DNA from: a bacterium MS4
GTDB taxonomy: Bacteria; Bacillota; Clostridia; Oscillospirales; Acutalibacteraceae
Reading direction: 5' to 3'
Length of the DNA stretch: 64,000 nucleotides
Assembly: GCA_000752215.1 (NCBI GenBank)
Contig: CCFG01000017.1
Span: 124,001 to 188,000, forward strand
Shown piece by piece: positions 8,061 through 16,846 of this stretch. The translations under genes and the position numbers were made by a program. Under the pieces are notes generated by a model. It did not search any database. It was not told the origin of the DNA and saw only the letters and a program-made list of their open reading frames with translations. How positions within the stretch are numbered: the stretch's first letter is position 1; every line of letters begins with the position of its first letter.

Positions 8061-9611
8061 TCAGGCAGGAGAAAGAGGAACGCCGAAGCCGACTACCACA
8101 CAGGTAATCGCAAGCATAATGAGCGCCCACTTGAGGACCGCGCGCAGCGCTTTGCTGTCCTGACCGACGAGGCCGACAGCCGCCACCGCAGTGGCAACGC
8201 ACTGGGGAGACATAATTTTACCGACGCCGGCGCCCAGAGAGTTCGCCGCGGCGAGCCAGTACTTGGAAACGCCGATCTGCTGTGCGGCAGCCGTCTGCAA
8301 GGTCCCCAGCAGCACCTCGGTATTGGTGCCGCTGCCGGTGACGAACGCACCGATCGCGGCAATGATCGGCGCCACAAACGGATAGTAGCGGCCGGTGAGA
8401 ACGACAAAAAGATGCGCCATATCGGCAATCATCCCGGAATATGTCATAATTTTGGCAACGGCAAGTACGGACATGATGGTAATGATCGTTTTAGACATCT
8501 GCTTTACCGTGCCGGTCAGCGCCTGCCACATCATCTTTCCGCTGGCTTTCTGCACAAGGCTGCCAATCACTGTGGCGACAAAGATGATGATGCCGGGCGT
8601 ATTGATCCAGCTGAAAGAAACAGGACCGGCACTCGGTGCCGTGCTGATCTTTACGGTGGATTTGAAAATAGAAAGGAAGCTGTTGACCGGCGGAACCAGC
8701 TTGGAGGTCAGCAGAAGGAGCACGAAAATAAGAATAAACGGCAGGCCGGCCACCGCGAGCGGCATTGCCGGTTCGTCCTGCTTTTGCGCTGTGCCGGCAA
8801 TCCCCGCGCTCATATCGTACTCCGGGGGAACCGGCTTATTTTTCCGTGCCCTGGCCATCAGGAAGGTGCAGGCCAGCGAGACGACGCAGCCCACGATAAC
8901 GGTCAGCTCCGGCCCGAGGAATCTGGAAACAACCAATTCAGGAAGGACGAAGGACAGGCCGGACACCAGCGTGATGCCCACAACGCCCTTCAGCGCCTTG
9001 ACTCCGCCCCCGCCCGCGATGACCATCAGGAACGGAACCAGAATCATAAACGGCACCATCTGAAATACCGTCGTAAAAGCCAGCGGCAGCACATCCAGCC
9101 CGGTCACTGCCTGCAGGGTAACGGTAGGGATGCCGACGGAACCGAACGCGGTGGGAAAGGCGTTGGCGATCATGCAGACCACACAGGCCTCAATCGGATT
9201 CATGCCCATCCCTGCCAGCATGCTTGCCGGAATGGCGATTGCCGTGCCGAAGCCGGCCATGCCCTCCAGAAATCCCCCGAAGCACCAGCCCACCAGCAGA
9301 ATCAGGAGACGCTTGTCGGCGGAAACGCCTGTGAGCATCCGCTTAATAATGTCCATGGCACCGGTTTTTAAAGAAAGGTTATAGGTAAAAATGGCAGCGA
9401 TGATAACCAGAATGATCGGCCACAGCGCGGTGGCAAAGCCTTCCAGGGCGGAGGTGGCGCATTCCGCCGCCGGCATGCGCCAAAGCGTCAGCGCCAGAAC
9501 GACGGCAACGGCCAGCGCGCTGAGGCACGCCTTGTGACCGGGCATCTTTAGATATGTAAGCGCGATAATCAGCCAGACGATTGGCACCAGAGCAAGATAG
9601 GACTGAAGCAT
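8061..9611 (-). CDS. lldP: L-lactate permease (LctP/LldP family)
   Basis: A 516-residue membrane protein with about 12-14 hydrophobic segments and recognisable family signatures: LVGWCFGGFLEGMAGFGTAIAIPASML early in the protein, CMIANAFPTAFGSVGIPT after it, and ITGSGTNTEVLLG-like and KIMSPQCVATAVAAVG stretches near the end. It would import lactate with protons. GGGAGG stands 8 bases before the ATG at 9611. It is divergent from larA and the lactate dehydrogenase operon, sharing a 396-bp regulatory region with a promoter at 9766-9794 and a TGGTTCTACCA box between that promoter and the start codon. Uptake followed by racemisation and oxidation is the obvious reading. Confidence 0.93.
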   Translation of the reverse strand: MLQSYLALVPIVWLIIALTYLKMPGHKACLSALAVAVVLALTLWRMPAAECATSALEGFATALWPIILVIIAAIFTYNLSLKTGAMDIIKRMLTGVSADKRLLILLVGWCFGGFLEGMAGFGTAIAIPASMLAGMGMNPIEACVVCMIANAFPTAFGSVGIPTVTLQAVTGLDVLPLAFTTVFQMVPFMILVPFLMVIAGGGGVKALKGVVGITLVSGLSFVLPELVVSRFLGPELTVIVGCVVSLACTFLMARARKNKPVPPEYDMSAGIAGTAQKQDEPAMPLAVAGLPFILIFVLLLLTSKLVPPVNSFLSIFKSTVKISTAPSAGPVSFSWINTPGIIIFVATVIGSLVQKASGKMMWQALTGTVKQMSKTIITIMSVLAVAKIMTYSGMIADMAHLFVVLTGRYYPFVAPIIAAIGAFVTGSGTNTEVLLGTLQTAAAQQIGVSKYWLAAANSLGAGVGKIMSPQCVATAVAAVGLVGQDSKALRAVLKWALIMLAITCVVVGFGVPLSPA

Positions 9612-9669
9612 AATAAGAGACCTCCCCTATTTATTTCAGTGGCTGCAATAGTCACAGTTTACCCGCTTT

Positions 9670-9680
9670 TGGTTCTACCA
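9670..9680. promoter_or_regulatory. FadR/LldR-type operator box, permease side
   Basis: TGGTTCTACCA is a perfect TGGT-N3-ACCA palindrome, the form known for FadR-subfamily GntR regulators. It lies in the 5' leader of the lactate permease gene, downstream of its likely transcription start. The GntR protein encoded at 16061 is the natural candidate binder (inference). Confidence 0.55.
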
Positions 9681-9765
9681 GTTTCGACAAACATTCCGGC
9701 GACATATAGAATGAATAACAGCAAAAACGAATTCTCTCGAAAAAGAATATTTCTATACTGGACAC

Positions 9766-9794
9766 ATTATATCCTCAAATTAGCATAAAGTCCA
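9766..9794 (-). promoter_or_regulatory. Sigma-A-like promoter of the lactate permease gene
   Basis: On the minus strand the -35 TGGACT (9794-9789), a 17-base spacer and a perfect -10 TATAAT (9771-9766) can be read. The leader to the start codon would be about 150 bases. Confidence 0.55.
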
Positions 9795-9884
9795 TATGAA
9801 GTTATATCCAAAATTATATTTTAGTATATTTGACGAATATCCAAGTTTAATTTTGTCAGAAAAATAGAATCACTCGTTTTGGCA

Positions 9885-9938
9885 TTGTATTAAAAATAAA
9901 ATGTGGTAAGATGATAGCATACATAAGTGGAGCTACCA
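9885..9938 (+). promoter_or_regulatory. Candidate promoter and operator of the larA operon
   Basis: A -35-like TTGTAT (9885-9890), a 16-base spacer and TAAGAT (9907-9912) preceded by an extended TGG form a plausible promoter. Just downstream, TGGAGCTACCA (9928-9938) differs from the permease-side box TGGTTCTACCA at only two central positions. A looser TGGTTTTTACC follows at 9948. The boxes suggest common control of both divergent units. Confidence 0.45.
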
Positions 9939-10007
9939 ATTTTAAGGTGGTTTTTACCGCTTGCATCTGTAAACGGTTGGTGTAAAATTCAGAATGGAGG
10001 CGCTTTC

Positions 10008-11288
10008 ATGTCTGTCATGATTCCCTTTGGCAAATCCGGGATGCCGCTGCACGCGGATCTCAGCGATGCGGAAATTCTGGAATCCCATGTGGAAGAACTC
10101 AAAGCCGCCGACACGGAGGACGGCCTGGTGCTGGCCGCTATGGCCAATCCGATCGACTCCCCCCGCCTGCGGGAACTGGCCGCCGGCAAAAAGACCTGCA
10201 CGATCATTATCAGCGACCACACGCGTCCGGTCCCAAGCAAGCACATTCTTCCCGCCATGCTGGCCGAGCTGCGCGAAGGCAGCCCGGATATCGATGTGAC
10301 GCTGCTGGTGGCCACCGGCTTCCACCGTCCGACCGGCAAGGAAGAGCTGGTGGCGAAGCTCGGCCGGGATATCGTAGAACATGAAAAAATCGTAATCCAT
10401 GACAGCCGGGACGCATCCGGCAACGTACAGATCGGCGTGCTTCCTTCCGGAGCGGCGTGCGTGATCGACAAAATAGCGGCACAAACAGATTTACTTGTTG
10501 CCGAGGGCTTTATCGAACCGCATTTCTTCGCCGGTTTTTCCGGCGGGCGCAAGAGCGTGCTGCCGGGTGTCTGCGATCAGGTGACGGTGCTTGGCAACCA
10601 TTGCTCCGAATTTATCGCTTCACCTTATGCGCGAACCGGCGTCCTGGACGGCAACCCGCTGCACAAGGATATGCTCGCCGCGGCAAAAATGGCGCATCTG
10701 GCATACATAGTGAACGTCATTATTGACGAAGATAAGCATGTGGTCGCCGCCTTTGCCGGGGACGCCATCACCGCCCACCGCCGGGGCTGCGACCTGCTGC
10801 TGAAATACTGTCAGGTACAGCCGGAGCAGCGCGGCGATATCGTGATTTCCAGCAACGGAGGTCACCCGCTGGACCAGAATATTTACCAGAGCGTAAAAGG
10901 CCTTACCGCGGCGGAAGCCGCAGCGGCGCCCGGCGCCGTGCTGATCATGGTCAGCTCCTGCAGCGACGGACACGGCGGAGAAAGCTTTTACCGTGCGCTG
11001 CGCGACTGCGTTTCCCCGGAAAAGCTGACGGAACAGATTCTCGCCACCCCGCAGGACCGGACCCAGCCCGACCAGTGGGAATTCCAGATCCTCTGCCGCG
11101 TGCTGTGCAAGCACCATGTCATCTATGTCACGGAACCCGAACAGCGGAAGACCATTGAAGACATGAAGATCGCGTGGGCCCCGGATGTGGACACCGCTTT
11201 GAAGGAAGCAAGGGACATCAAAGGCGCAGACGCCCATCTGGTCGTGATCCCCAACGGCATCTCCGTTATGGTGAGAGAATCGGCTTAA
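10008..11288 (+). CDS. larA: Nickel-pincer lactate racemase family protein (LarA)
   Basis: A 426-residue LarA-family (DUF2088) protein. The family interconverts D- and L-lactate or other 2-hydroxyacids using a nickel-pincer nucleotide. Known catalytic positions of the Lactobacillus plantarum enzyme (H108, H174, K184, H200) have counterparts at a constant offset of two: H106 in GFHRPTG, H172 in EPHFF, K182 in GGRKSVLPG (the lysine that carries the cofactor) and H198 in GNHCSE. DHTRPVPSKH at 70-79 is also typical. The ATG at 10008 has GGAGG 7 bases upstream; a longer in-frame extension to 9927 has no such site. Cofactor synthesis genes larB, larC and larE are not in the window. It heads the lactate oxidation operon. 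Confidence 0.9.
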   Translation: MSVMIPFGKSGMPLHADLSDAEILESHVEELKAADTEDGLVLAAMANPIDSPRLRELAAGKKTCTIIISDHTRPVPSKHILPAMLAELREGSPDIDVTLLVATGFHRPTGKEELVAKLGRDIVEHEKIVIHDSRDASGNVQIGVLPSGAACVIDKIAAQTDLLVAEGFIEPHFFAGFSGGRKSVLPGVCDQVTVLGNHCSEFIASPYARTGVLDGNPLHKDMLAAAKMAHLAYIVNVIIDEDKHVVAAFAGDAITAHRRGCDLLLKYCQVQPEQRGDIVISSNGGHPLDQNIYQSVKGLTAAEAAAAPGAVLIMVSSCSDGHGGESFYRALRDCVSPEKLTEQILATPQDRTQPDQWEFQILCRVLCKHHVIYVTEPEQRKTIEDMKIAWAPDVDTALKEARDIKGADAHLVVIPNGISVMVRESA

Positions 11289-11325
11289 CAGCTTTTATAA
11301 AAATATTTTATCAGGAGGATTTATC

Positions 11326-12762
11326 ATGGCAAATTATAATCCGGTCACACAGGAGATTCTTGCTGAACTGGAAAAAGCGGCGCCCGGTCACGTGGTCACC
11401 GGCGCAGATGTCAACCCGGACTACTCCCGCGACGAAATGCCCATTTACGGTACCCGCATGCCCGACGTCACCATCGACGTGCAGAGCACGGAGGAAGTCT
11501 CCGCCATCATGAAAATCTGCTATGAGCACAACATTCCGGTCACGACCCGCGGCGCCGGCACCGGTTTGGTGGGCGGCTGCACCCCGGTCTGCGGCGGAGT
11601 CGTACTCTGCACCATGCGCATGAACAAGATTCTGGCCTACGACCTTGAAAACTTCGCGGTCACGGTACAGCCCGGCGTCCTGCTGCAGCAGCTGGCCGAC
11701 GACGCGCTGAAACACGGCTGCATGTATCCCCCGGACCCGGGCGAGAAGATGGCGACCCTGGGCGGCAACGTTGCCACCAACGCGGGCGGCATGCGCGCCG
11801 TAAAATACGGCGCTACCCGCGACTATGTCCGCGCCATGACCGTAGTCCTTCCGAACGGCGACATCACCCGTTTCGGCGGCACGGTTTCCAAGACGAGTTC
11901 CGGCTACAGCCTTACGAACCTGATGATCGGCTCGGAAGGCACGCTGGGCATCATCACCGAACTGACCCTGAAGCTCATCCCCGCCCCGCAGGCCACCGTA
12001 AGCTTGATGGCCCCGTTCGAGGACCTGGAGGTCTGCATTTCTGCCGTACCGAAATTCTTTATGAAGCATTTCCGTCCGCAGGCACTGGAGTTCTTTGAGA
12101 AGGAAATCCTGGTTTCTTCCGAAGAGTATCTGGGCAAGCAGGTCTTCCCGCGCAAGATCGACGGCACGGACGTCGGCGCTTATCTGCTGGTCACTTTTGA
12201 CGGCGATTCCATGGATGAGCTGGACCCGATCGTCGAAAGCGCATCCGAAATGCTGGTGGAAGAAGGCGCGCTGGACGTTCTGGTGGCGGATACGGCGCCG
12301 AAGCTGAAAGACATCTGGGCGACCCGTTCCTCTTTCCTGGAGGGCATCGAGGAGCAGACCAAGCTGCTGGATGAATGCGACGTGGTCGTTCCTGTAAACA
12401 AAATTGCGTCCTATGTCGCATATGTCAATGAGATCAAGCAAAACTATGATTTTGAGGTAAAATATTTCGGCCACGCCGGCGACGGCAACCTGCATATCTA
12501 CACCTGCTCCACGGAAATGGAAGAGGAAGAATTCAAGAAGCAGGTCGATCAGTTCCTGAGCGCTCTCTACAAGAAGACAGTGGAGCTCGGCGGCCAGATT
12601 TCCGGTGAGCACGGCATCGGCTACGGGAAGGTACATTTCCTTGAAAGCGCAATGGGCCCGGTAAACATGGAGCTGATGCGCGGTATTAAAAAAGTATTTG
12701 ATCCGAAGCTGATTTTGAACCCCGGCAAGGTTTGTATGGACCTGACGAGAAAGGGAGAATAG
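11326..12762 (+). CDS. lctD: FAD-linked lactate dehydrogenase (GlcD/LctD type)
   Basis: A 478-residue flavoprotein of the FAD-binding type-4 family. The N-terminal FAD domain includes TTRGAGTGLVGGC near residue 75 and LGGNVATNAGGMRAVKYG near residue 145. The C-terminal cap has HAGDGNLHIY (~382-391) and GEHGIGYGK (~427-435). Its position directly before etfB and etfA matches the electron-confurcating lactate dehydrogenase/Etf complex known from Acetobacterium woodii, in which lactate oxidation with NAD+ is driven by reduced ferredoxin. Glycolate oxidase subunit GlcD is the alternative by sequence alone, but lactate permease and LarA next door favour lactate. AGGAGG precedes the start. Confidence 0.88.
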   Translation: MANYNPVTQEILAELEKAAPGHVVTGADVNPDYSRDEMPIYGTRMPDVTIDVQSTEEVSAIMKICYEHNIPVTTRGAGTGLVGGCTPVCGGVVLCTMRMNKILAYDLENFAVTVQPGVLLQQLADDALKHGCMYPPDPGEKMATLGGNVATNAGGMRAVKYGATRDYVRAMTVVLPNGDITRFGGTVSKTSSGYSLTNLMIGSEGTLGIITELTLKLIPAPQATVSLMAPFEDLEVCISAVPKFFMKHFRPQALEFFEKEILVSSEEYLGKQVFPRKIDGTDVGAYLLVTFDGDSMDELDPIVESASEMLVEEGALDVLVADTAPKLKDIWATRSSFLEGIEEQTKLLDECDVVVPVNKIASYVAYVNEIKQNYDFEVKYFGHAGDGNLHIYTCSTEMEEEEFKKQVDQFLSALYKKTVELGGQISGEHGIGYGKVHFLESAMGPVNMELMRGIKKVFDPKLILNPGKVCMDLTRKGE

Positions 12763-12794
12763 TTTTAGGAGAATCATTTAAAAGGAGTAACGAT

Positions 12795-13601
12795 ATGAAC
12801 ATTCTTGTATGTGTCAAACAGGTACCGGATACCAATGAAATCAAGATCGATCCGGTTACCAACACCCTGGTGCGCGACGGTGTGCCAAGTATCGTCAACC
12901 CATTCGACGGCTACGCGCTGGAAGCGGCGGCACGCCTGAGGGACGACGCGCCGGACACCAGAATCGTGGTGCTTTCCATGGGCCCGAAGCAGGCGGAGAA
13001 CGCGCTGCGGGAGTGCCTGGCCATTGCGGCCGACAACGCTTACCTGGTGACGGACCGCATCTTCGGCGGTTCCGATACGCTGGCCACCAGCTATATCCTG
13101 AGCAGGGCAATCGCAAAGGTCGAAGAGCTGGAAGGCACGAAATTTGATGCGATCTTCTGCGGCAAGCAGGCGATCGACGGCGATACCGCACAGGTTGGCC
13201 CGGAAATCGCGGAACACCTGGGCTACCCGCAGGTAACCTACGCACTGGAAGTAAAATCGGCGGAAGACGGCCTTCATGTCTACCGCGAGGCGGAAGACGG
13301 CAAGGAAGTCATCGGCGTACAGACGCCCTGCCTGATTACCTTTACCAAACCTTCTTTCGATCCCCGTTTCCCAACCATCAAACGCAAGATGGCGGCGCGC
13401 AAAGCGCAGATCACCCAGCTTACCGCAGCGGAGCTGACGAACATCGACCCGGAGCACGCCGGCCTGAAAGGTTCGCCCACAAAAGTGAAGCGCACCTATG
13501 TGCCGCCGCGCAAAGAAGCCGGCGTTGTGGTCAAGGAAGAAACCACCGAAGCGTCCGCTCACAAGCTGTATGAGCTGCTGAGCAAAGCGCACGTGATTTG
13601 A
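12795..13601 (+). CDS. etfB: Electron transfer flavoprotein beta subunit
   Basis: A 268-residue EtfB. It opens with MNILVCVKQVPDTNEIKID and carries the typical DGVPSIVNPFDGYALEAA and FCGKQAIDGDTAQVGPEIAEHLG segments near residue 125. EtfB binds a nucleotide or, in bifurcating versions, a second FAD, and forms a heterodimer with EtfA (next gene, 16 bases downstream). AAAGGAG lies 8 bases before the ATG at 12795. An upstream in-frame ATG at 12732 lies inside the dehydrogenase gene and has no such site. It should take electrons from the lactate dehydrogenase and/or serve the acyl-CoA dehydrogenase. Confidence 0.93.
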   Translation: MNILVCVKQVPDTNEIKIDPVTNTLVRDGVPSIVNPFDGYALEAAARLRDDAPDTRIVVLSMGPKQAENALRECLAIAADNAYLVTDRIFGGSDTLATSYILSRAIAKVEELEGTKFDAIFCGKQAIDGDTAQVGPEIAEHLGYPQVTYALEVKSAEDGLHVYREAEDGKEVIGVQTPCLITFTKPSFDPRFPTIKRKMAARKAQITQLTAAELTNIDPEHAGLKGSPTKVKRTYVPPRKEAGVVVKEETTEASAHKLYELLSKAHVI

Positions 13602-13617
13602 AAGAGAGGGATCGGAA

Positions 13618-14622
13618 ATGGAAGCCAAAACCAAGGACCTTTGGGTATTTTTGGAAACAAATGAAGACGGCACTGCCAAGAATGTCGGAATAGAATTACT
13701 GAACCCCGGACGCCACCTGGCCGACAAGCAGGGCGGCAAGCTGGTATCCGTTGTCATCGGTTGCCACACGGATGCAGCCGTAAAAGAAGCGGGCGCTCAC
13801 GGAGCGGACCAGGTGATCGTGGTGGACAGCGAGGAATTTCAGCGCTACACCACGGACGCTTACACCGCCGCGCTGGCGCACCTGCTTGAAAAATACGCGC
13901 CTACGAGTATGCTGATCGGCGCTACCCCGAACGGCCGCGACCTCGGGCCGCGCCTGTCCTGCCGCCTCGGCACCGGCCTGACCGCCGACTGCACCGCGCT
14001 GGACATTGATGAAGCCAGCGGCAATATCGCCTGGACCCGACCGGCATTCGGCGGAAACCTGATGGCGGTAATCCTTTGCCCGGACCATCGCCCGCAGCTC
14101 GGTACGGTGCGGCCGGGAGTGTTTAAAAAGCCCGACGTCTGTGAAGACAAGGCGGAGATCATCCGCGAGGACTTCCATGTGTCCGCGGACCAGATTCGTA
14201 CCACACTGCTGGAAACCATCCGCGAAGCAGCGGGCGAAATCGTCGACCTTGAAGGCGCGGACATCATCGTCTCGGGCGGCCGCGGTGTCGGCGGGCCGGA
14301 AGGCTTTCAAATTCTCCATGAACTGGCGGACGTGCTGGGCGCTACCGTCGGCGCGTCCCGCGCGGCGGTGGACGAGGGCTGGATCACCCATTCCCATCAG
14401 GTAGGCCAGACCGGCAAAACCGTCGGACCGAAGCTGTATATTGCCTGCGGCATTTCCGGCGCCATCCAGCATCTGGCCGGTATGAGCTCCTCCGACGTCA
14501 TCGTGGCGATCAACAAGGATTTTGACGCCCCGATTTTCGGTGTCGCGGACTACGGCTTTGTGGGCAATCTTTTTGAGATCGTCCCCGCATTGACTGCCGA
14601 GATCAAAAAAGCAAGAGCCTGA
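13618..14622 (+). CDS. etfA: Electron transfer flavoprotein alpha subunit
   Basis: A 334-residue EtfA. The C-terminal FAD domain is clear: [12 protein letters not shown] near 220, [15 protein letters not shown], the [26 protein letters not shown] signature, and [20 protein letters not shown] near 300. Unlike the Acetobacterium LctC protein, there is no N-terminal ferredoxin-like [4Fe-4S] extension, so the ferredoxin contact would have to be direct. It partners with the adjacent EtfB. The same operon carries both a lactate dehydrogenase and an acyl-CoA dehydrogenase, the two usual Etf clients. Confidence 0.93.
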   Translation: MEAKTKDLWVFLETNEDGTAKNVGIELLNPGRHLADKQGGKLVSVVIGCHTDAAVKEAGAHGADQVIVVDSEEFQRYTTDAYTAALAHLLEKYAPTSMLIGATPNGRDLGPRLSCRLGTGLTADCTALDIDEASGNIAWTRPAFGGNLMAVILCPDHRPQLGTVRPGVFKKPDVCEDKAEIIREDFHVSADQIRTTLLETIREAAGEIVDLEGADIIVSGGRGVGGPEGFQILHELADVLGATVGASRAAVDEGWITHSHQVGQTGKTVGPKLYIACGISGAIQHLAGMSSSDVIVAINKDFDAPIFGVADYGFVGNLFEIVPALTAEIKKARA

Positions 14623-14652
14623 GATTGATTAACAAGAAAGGGGTCTTTTAAT

Positions 14653-15795
14653 ATGGATTTTAAATTTACCGCCGAAGAACAGGACATCCTGGATATGCTG
14701 CATGATTTCTGCGTAAAGTCGGTCGCTCCGATTGCTGCGGAGATTGACGAGCAGGAGAAATTTCCCGAGCAAACCTGGCATCAGCTGGCCGAAATGGGCA
14801 TGATGGGCATGGCCTACCCGGAAGAAGCGGGCGGAGCCGGCCTGAGCTACCTTTCCTATATTGCCGCGGTTGAGGAAATCTCAAAGCACTGCGCGGCCAC
14901 CAGCACCATGTTTTCCGCGCACTCCTCCCTGTGTGCCTGGCCGATCTTCGCTTTCGGCACGGAGGAGCAGAAACAAAAATACCTGCCGGACCTGTGCTCC
15001 GGAGAAAAATTGGGCGCCTTTGCCCTGACTGAGCCCGGCGCCGGAACCGACGCCGCCATGCAGCGCACGGTCGCCGAGGACAAGGGTGACTCCTGGCTTC
15101 TTAACGGCTCAAAAATTTTCATCACCAACGCAGGGTTTGCGTCCGTCTTTGTTGTTTTCGCAATGACGGATAAGAGTCTGGGAACCAAGGGCATCTCCGC
15201 TTTTATTGTCGAGAAGGACACTCCCGGCTTCCGCATCGGTTCCCATGAAAAGAAAATGGGAATCCGCGGCTCCTCCACCTGTGAGCTGGTCTTTGAAGAC
15301 TGCAGCATTCCCAAGGGGAATCTTCTGGGCGAAATCGGCAAGGGCTTCAAGGTTGCCATGATGACGCTGGACGGCGGCCGGATCGGCATTGCCGCACAGG
15401 CTGTCGGCATCGCTCAGGGCTGTATCGATCAGACCATCCCCTATATTACCCAGCGCATCCAGTTTGGCAAACGCATCAGCCAGTTCCAGAATACGCAGTT
15501 TGAAATGGCCAATATGCAGACGCATGTCGATGCGGCCCGTCTGCTGACGTACCGCGCGGCGCAGGCCAAGCAGGACGGCGACCCATACAGCCACCTTGCC
15601 GCAATGGCGAAGCTTTTTGCCGCCGACACCGCCAGCGACGTAACCCGCCGCTGTGTGCAGCTGGTCGGAGGCTACGGCTTCACCCGTGAATATCCGTTTG
15701 AGCGCATGATGCGCGACGCAAAAATCACCGAGATTTACGAAGGAACCAGCGAAGTACAGCGCATGGTCATCTCGGGCTGGATGGGCGTCAAATAA
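14653..15795 (+). CDS. Acyl-CoA dehydrogenase (short-chain, butyryl-CoA dehydrogenase-like)
   Basis: A 380-residue acyl-CoA dehydrogenase of usual family length. ALTEPGAGTDAA near residue 125 is the first family signature, QLVGGYGFTREYP near 335 the second, and IYEGTSEVQR at the end holds the catalytic glutamate (E363). In fermenters such enzymes work in reverse, reducing crotonyl-CoA or acryloyl-CoA with electrons from EtfAB. Its place as last gene of the lactate operon suggests that lactate-derived electrons feed enoyl-CoA reduction, as in lactate-driven butyrate/caproate or propionate formation. Thiolase, crotonase and lactoyl-CoA dehydratase genes are not in the window, so the product stays open. 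A hairpin follows. Confidence 0.9.
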   Translation: MDFKFTAEEQDILDMLHDFCVKSVAPIAAEIDEQEKFPEQTWHQLAEMGMMGMAYPEEAGGAGLSYLSYIAAVEEISKHCAATSTMFSAHSSLCAWPIFAFGTEEQKQKYLPDLCSGEKLGAFALTEPGAGTDAAMQRTVAEDKGDSWLLNGSKIFITNAGFASVFVVFAMTDKSLGTKGISAFIVEKDTPGFRIGSHEKKMGIRGSSTCELVFEDCSIPKGNLLGEIGKGFKVAMMTLDGGRIGIAAQAVGIAQGCIDQTIPYITQRIQFGKRISQFQNTQFEMANMQTHVDAARLLTYRAAQAKQDGDPYSHLAAMAKLFAADTASDVTRRCVQLVGGYGFTREYPFERMMRDAKITEIYEGTSEVQRMVISGWMGVK

Positions 15796-15844
15796 ATTCA
15801 CTTACTCCTTTTTATCCATACTCGTTTATCCATACTAGCAACAG

Positions 15845-15870
15845 GCCGTCGGCTGGAATCAGCCGGCGGC
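15845..15870 (+). terminator. Terminator of the larA-lactate dehydrogenase-etf-acd operon
   Basis: GCCGTCGGCTG pairs with CAGCCGGCGGC (one G-U) around a GAAT loop, 50 bases after the acyl-CoA dehydrogenase stop. The tail TTGCTGTCTC is only moderately T-rich. Confidence 0.6.
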
Positions 15871-15902
15871 TTGCTGTCTCTGCGGCTGCAGTTGAATGAC
15901 TC

Positions 15903-15931
15903 TTGTTTAAGACACACAGAAATGCTATAAT
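15903..15931 (+). promoter_or_regulatory. Promoter of the lactate-cluster gntR gene
   Basis: TTGTTT (15903-15908), a 17-base spacer and a perfect TATAAT (15926-15931) give the regulator gene its own promoter and a leader of about 120 bases. Confidence 0.6.
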
Positions 15932-16060
15932 ACATAGTTATATGGAACTCAAAAATCAAACTTGAAAATAAATAAATTCTGCGGTTCTCTGCATGGATTA
16001 TCAAAGGAGTTTTCGGCAGAAAATCACAGAAAGGCAGCCTGGCTGCAGGGAGATGTTTCT

Positions 16061-16759
16061 ATGGACGCAAAACCGGAAAAAAATGAAAAAACCTATGAGC
16101 GGGTGATTACCTACGTTAAAGACGAAATCTGGCGCGGAAACCTCAAACGGGGAGAGCGGCTGCCCTCGGAGCGGGATTTGGCGGAGCTGCTCGGGGTAAG
16201 CCGTAACTCCGTAAGAGAGGCGATGCGTACGCTGAGCATGATGGGTTTCATCTCCAGCGTACACGGCGGAGGAAATTTCATATCGTGCGACCTGGAGCAG
16301 AATCTGAGCGAAACGCTCCGGATCATGATGATGATGGGAGAAACCAACTTTCGGCAGGTGAGCCAGCTGCGCAGGGGGCTGGAATCCGAGACGGCGCGCC
16401 TGGCGGCCAGCCGCATCCTGCCGCGTCAGACGGCCAAGCTGTCGGATCTGGTACGCCGGATGCGCGAGGAGCCGGACGCCGAAAAGGGTTCCCTGCTCGA
16501 CCAAAAATTTCATACGCTTCTCTGTGAAGCCGCCGGCAACAAGCTGATCTACGCGATTTTCATGGCCATGCTTTCGACCATCAATGATTTTATCAGCATC
16601 ATGTACGGGCGCATCGTGCAGGATGACGAACAGGCGGAGCAGCTCTATTTGTCGCACGAAAAGCTGGTTGACGCCCTGAGCCGCAACGACGAGGATGACG
16701 CGGTCCGCGCGATTCAGGACCACTTTGAAGTCGTAGACGCGTCGATCGACCGCTCGTAA
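16061..16759 (+). CDS. GntR family regulator, FadR/LldR subfamily
   Basis: A 232-residue regulator. Residues ~10-80 are a GntR winged helix (RGERLPSERDLAELLGVSRNSVREAMRTL), and ~95-225 an FCD ligand-binding domain that is all-helical with a metal/ligand-binding histidine pattern (FHTLLCEAAGNK, then DHFEVVD). The start at 16061 has GGGAGAT 6 bases upstream; a longer frame to 15962 lacks one. Its location beside the lactate genes and the presence of TGGT-N3-ACCA boxes at 9670 and 9928 suggest a lactate-responsive LldR-like repressor. Effector and targets are inferred. Confidence 0.85.
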   Translation: MDAKPEKNEKTYERVITYVKDEIWRGNLKRGERLPSERDLAELLGVSRNSVREAMRTLSMMGFISSVHGGGNFISCDLEQNLSETLRIMMMMGETNFRQVSQLRRGLESETARLAASRILPRQTAKLSDLVRRMREEPDAEKGSLLDQKFHTLLCEAAGNKLIYAIFMAMLSTINDFISIMYGRIVQDDEQAEQLYLSHEKLVDALSRNDEDDAVRAIQDHFEVVDASIDRS

Positions 16760-16846
16760 TTTTTTCCGGGCTTTCTTGTCAGGCTTTCAGCAAGTACTCC
16801 GCAAAACGGTCTCTTTGGACTTTCCATTTAAACAGCCCAACTGTTG

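Noticed and set aside
8007-9371. A 454-residue plus-strand frame opposite the lactate permease gene
   Set aside because: The translation is rich in Arg, His and Gly with no domain, and it is the antisense of a clear membrane protein gene.
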